Source: Acinetobacter courvalinii (GTDB lineage: Bacteria; Pseudomonadota; Gammaproteobacteria; Pseudomonadales; Moraxellaceae). From it: a DNA stretch of 64,000 nucleotides. The stretch spans positions 62,001 to 126,000 of the forward strand of contig NZ_BMDA01000002.1 of NCBI RefSeq assembly GCF_014635545.1, in the 5' to 3' direction. The notes below the pieces were generated by a model. The model made no database searches and was not told where the DNA came from. It worked only from the letters and a program-made list of their open reading frames with translations. Positions 62,233 through 64,000 of this stretch are shown piece by piece (positions within the stretch are counted from its first letter, which is position 1; each line of letters starts with the position of its first letter). The position numbers and the translations under genes are program-made.

Positions 62233-63159
62233 GTGTCAAATGCTGCGAAATTCGGCAAAGTTGCTGTGTTATTTGGTGGGAAATCGGCTGAGCGTGCGGT
62301 GTCATTAGACAGCGGTCAAGCCGTTTTAGACGCATTGTTGCGTTCGGGTGTGCAGGCAGAAGCATTTGATCCGCAAGATCGTAGTGTGACTGAACTGGTC
62401 GGTTATGATCGTGCTTTTATCGTGTTGCATGGTCGTGGCGGTGAAGATGGCCAGATTCAAGGCGTATTGGAATGGTTGAATATTCCGTATACCGGGACTG
62501 GCGTGCAAGGTTCTGCCATTGGCATGGACAAAGTCAAAACCAAGCAGATCTGGCAGGGTAGCGATTTACCGACTGCGCCTTACCGCATTATTACCAAAGA
62601 TACCGATCTTGAACCTGTAATTGCTGAATTGGGCTTGCCTGTGATTATCAAGCCAGTACATGAAGGCTCGAGTGTTGGCATGAGCAAGGTTGAAAAAGCC
62701 GAAGACTTTGCCGCTGCGATCGAAAAAGCGACCCAGCATGATGCAGTGGTGATGGCTGAAAAATGGATTACAGGTCGTGAATTCACGATTTCATTCCTGA
62801 ACGGTCAGCCTTTACCGGTGATTCGTTTACAACCACCTGCAGATGTTGCTTTTTATGACTATGAAGCAAAATATCAGCGTAATGATGTGGAATATGGTAT
62901 TCCTTGCGGTCTCAGCGAGTCAGAAGAGAAAAGTCTACAGGCATTGTGTTTACGTGCTTTCCAGGCTGTGGGTGCAGAAGGCTGGGGCCGTATTGATGCG
63001 ATGCAGGATGAACAGGGTCATTTCTGGTTATTGGAAGTCAATACCGTTCCAGGCATGACCAGTCATTCTCTGGTACCAAAAGCAGCGCAAGCCGTTGGTT
63101 ATAATTTTGATCAGCTCTGTGTTGCGATTTTAGAGCAAACTTTAGCACAGCCGGCTTAA
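62233..63159 (+). CDS. ddl: D-alanine-D-alanine ligase
   Basis: 308 residues, ATP-grasp. VAVLFGGKSAERAVSLDSG, LHGRGGEDGQIQG, KPVHEGSSVGMSKV, EAKYQRNDVEYGIPCGLS and EVNTVPGMTSHSLVPKAA are standard. GTG start at 62233. Within the cell-wall operon, followed after 6 nt by ftsQ. Confidence 0.97.
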   Translation: MSNAAKFGKVAVLFGGKSAERAVSLDSGQAVLDALLRSGVQAEAFDPQDRSVTELVGYDRAFIVLHGRGGEDGQIQGVLEWLNIPYTGTGVQGSAIGMDKVKTKQIWQGSDLPTAPYRIITKDTDLEPVIAELGLPVIIKPVHEGSSVGMSKVEKAEDFAAAIEKATQHDAVVMAEKWITGREFTISFLNGQPLPVIRLQPPADVAFYDYEAKYQRNDVEYGIPCGLSESEEKSLQALCLRAFQAVGAEGWGRIDAMQDEQGHFWLLEVNTVPGMTSHSLVPKAAQAVGYNFDQLCVAILEQTLAQPA

Positions 63160-63165
63160 TTATTT

Positions 63166-64000
63166 ATGGCTCAACTTCCTGCATCTATGCGTCGCAAAAC
63201 GCGACCAGCCATTAGCTCGATTCACGAGAAACCGCCTTCGCCTAAACAAAAGATGGTGAATGCGGGGGGCTGGGCATTACTTGTTATTGCATTCGCTGTA
63301 CTGGCATTAGGTCTGTTTGGCTTATATAAAGTCATGACCGATGCCAAAGTTGCAGAATTGCAGGTGGTGGGAACCAATTCTGAAGTTGAAAATCAGCAAT
63401 TAGTTAAATACCTGAATCCTGTCATTAAAGATAATTATTTCACTTCGGATTTAGAGCAGATTCGGGATCAGGCATTAAAGGTTTCTTGGGTAGACCGTGT
63501 GGTGGTATCACGAGCTTGGCCAAATGCAATTCGGGTGCGGGTGATGCCGCGTCATGCGATTGCACGTTGGGGAACAGGGCGTTTGCTGAGTGATAATGGT
63601 GAGGTGTTTAGTGAAGCGGTTCCGCAAGCACATCCAAATTTGCCACTGTTACATGGGCCAGCCAGCCAATCCAAAATGATGATGCGTCGCTATAATGAAA
63701 TTAACCAGTTATTTCATCCAGCGAATTTAAGATTAAAAGAACTGTATTTAACTGAGCGCATGACCTGGTTTATGCAGTTTGATTCGGGTTTACGGATTAT
63801 CGTGGATCAGGATCAAACCATGAACAAGCTACAGCGCTTAAGCCATTTGGCACAGACAGATCTAAAACCTGCATGGTCTAAAATCACGGCAATTGATCTG
63901 CGTTACCGCAATGGCCTGGCCATTCAATGGAAAAACGCAGCTCCGCCGAAGATTGTGAATGGTCAGTTAGTTGTAACGATTGATGACACAAGCCTTGCAG
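63166..64000 (+). CDS. ftsQ: Cell division protein FtsQ (partial, runs off the window)
   Basis: At least 278 codons without stop from ATG 63166 (overlooked if only closed frames are considered). Basic cytoplasmic N-terminus (SMRRKTRPAISS), one membrane helix at about 41-62, then a POTRA-type domain (AKVAELQVVGTNSEVENQQLVKYL) and a beta domain (SWVDRVVVSRAWPNAIRVRV). Links early and late divisome proteins. Its place after ddl is the classical order. Confidence 0.93.
   Translation, partial: MAQLPASMRRKTRPAISSIHEKPPSPKQKMVNAGGWALLVIAFAVLALGLFGLYKVMTDAKVAELQVVGTNSEVENQQLVKYLNPVIKDNYFTSDLEQIRDQALKVSWVDRVVVSRAWPNAIRVRVMPRHAIARWGTGRLLSDNGEVFSEAVPQAHPNLPLLHGPASQSKMMMRRYNEINQLFHPANLRLKELYLTERMTWFMQFDSGLRIIVDQDQTMNKLQRLSHLAQTDLKPAWSKITAIDLRYRNGLAIQWKNAAPPKIVNGQLVVTIDDTSLA

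Noticed and set aside
1-64000. CRISPR arrays, tRNA or rRNA genes, prophage
   Set aside because: No regular spacer-repeat pattern, no cloverleaf sequence and no phage structural gene was recognised on reading both strands.

Overview
The window is ordinary chromosomal DNA of an Acinetobacter (Moraxellaceae). Protein sequences, short A+T-rich intergenic gaps and gene neighbourhoods (serB, phoBR, gshA-dsbB, yqiA-parE, murG-murC-ddl-ftsQ) all point there. No phage, complete insertion sequence, CRISPR array, tRNA or rRNA was seen.

Layout. 1-8.9 kb: serB, an SCP2-like protein, dtd, a periplasmic catalase with its ankyrin partner (katB-ankB type), pncB, a rhodanese and psd. 8.9-15.8 kb: an accessory stretch with a frameshifted small membrane ORF, three LysR regulators, a LysE exporter, an ADP-ribosylglycohydrolase, a PACE efflux pump and three copies of a small-RNA gene. 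15.8-25.4 kb: phoR/phoB, TetR with a short-chain dehydrogenase, a MATE pump, methionine aminotransferase, DUF445, a lipoprotein and DUF924. 25.6-32 kb: gshA, dsbB, a lipase-like hydrolase, yqiA and parE. 32.3-37.9 kb: the urea ABC transporter urtABCDE. 38-48.8 kb: envelope, redox and signalling genes (Tsx-like channel, HPF, dsbD, GST, diguanylate cyclase, esterase). 48.8-51.1 kb: a Spx/ArsC-like protein, a GGA-rich small RNA, xthA and pyrE. 51.3-57 kb: an accessory stretch with decayed dehydrogenase relics, a signal-peptide protein, a lipoprotein, and a DUF2231/PQQ sugar dehydrogenase pair. 57-64 kb: OhrR-like regulator, glutathione peroxidase, gshB and the division/cell-wall cluster running off the window.

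Most interesting result. Three repeats (about 11.48-11.68, 12.89-13.10 and 14.15-14.35 kb) look like Rsm/Csr-type regulatory RNAs. Each starts with an 18-bp box TGTACG-N6-CTTACA, which differs at one defined position from the GacA upstream site TGTAAG-N6-CTTACA. Exactly 62 bp from the start of that box lies a TAATAT -10 element. A predicted RNA of about 128 nt follows, with five GGA motifs, three of them in hairpin loops, and ends in a terminator whose own loop is AGGAT. Base changes between copies preserve pairing in one hairpin. A fourth, unrelated GGA-rich RNA (eight GGA in about 160 nt) lies on the minus strand at 49.38-49.54 kb. Together they suggest a multicopy CsrA-titrating system.

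Other structure: three copies of a dispersed multi-hairpin repeat (6.8, 22.8 and 38.0 kb), three relics of one SDR gene family at 51.8-56.2 kb, Pho boxes upstream of phoB, and sigma-54-like and GntR-like sites ahead of urtA. Redox defence recurs along the window (catalase, gshA, gshB, glutathione peroxidase, OhrR, GST, DsbB/DsbD), but the genes are scattered rather than in one operon.
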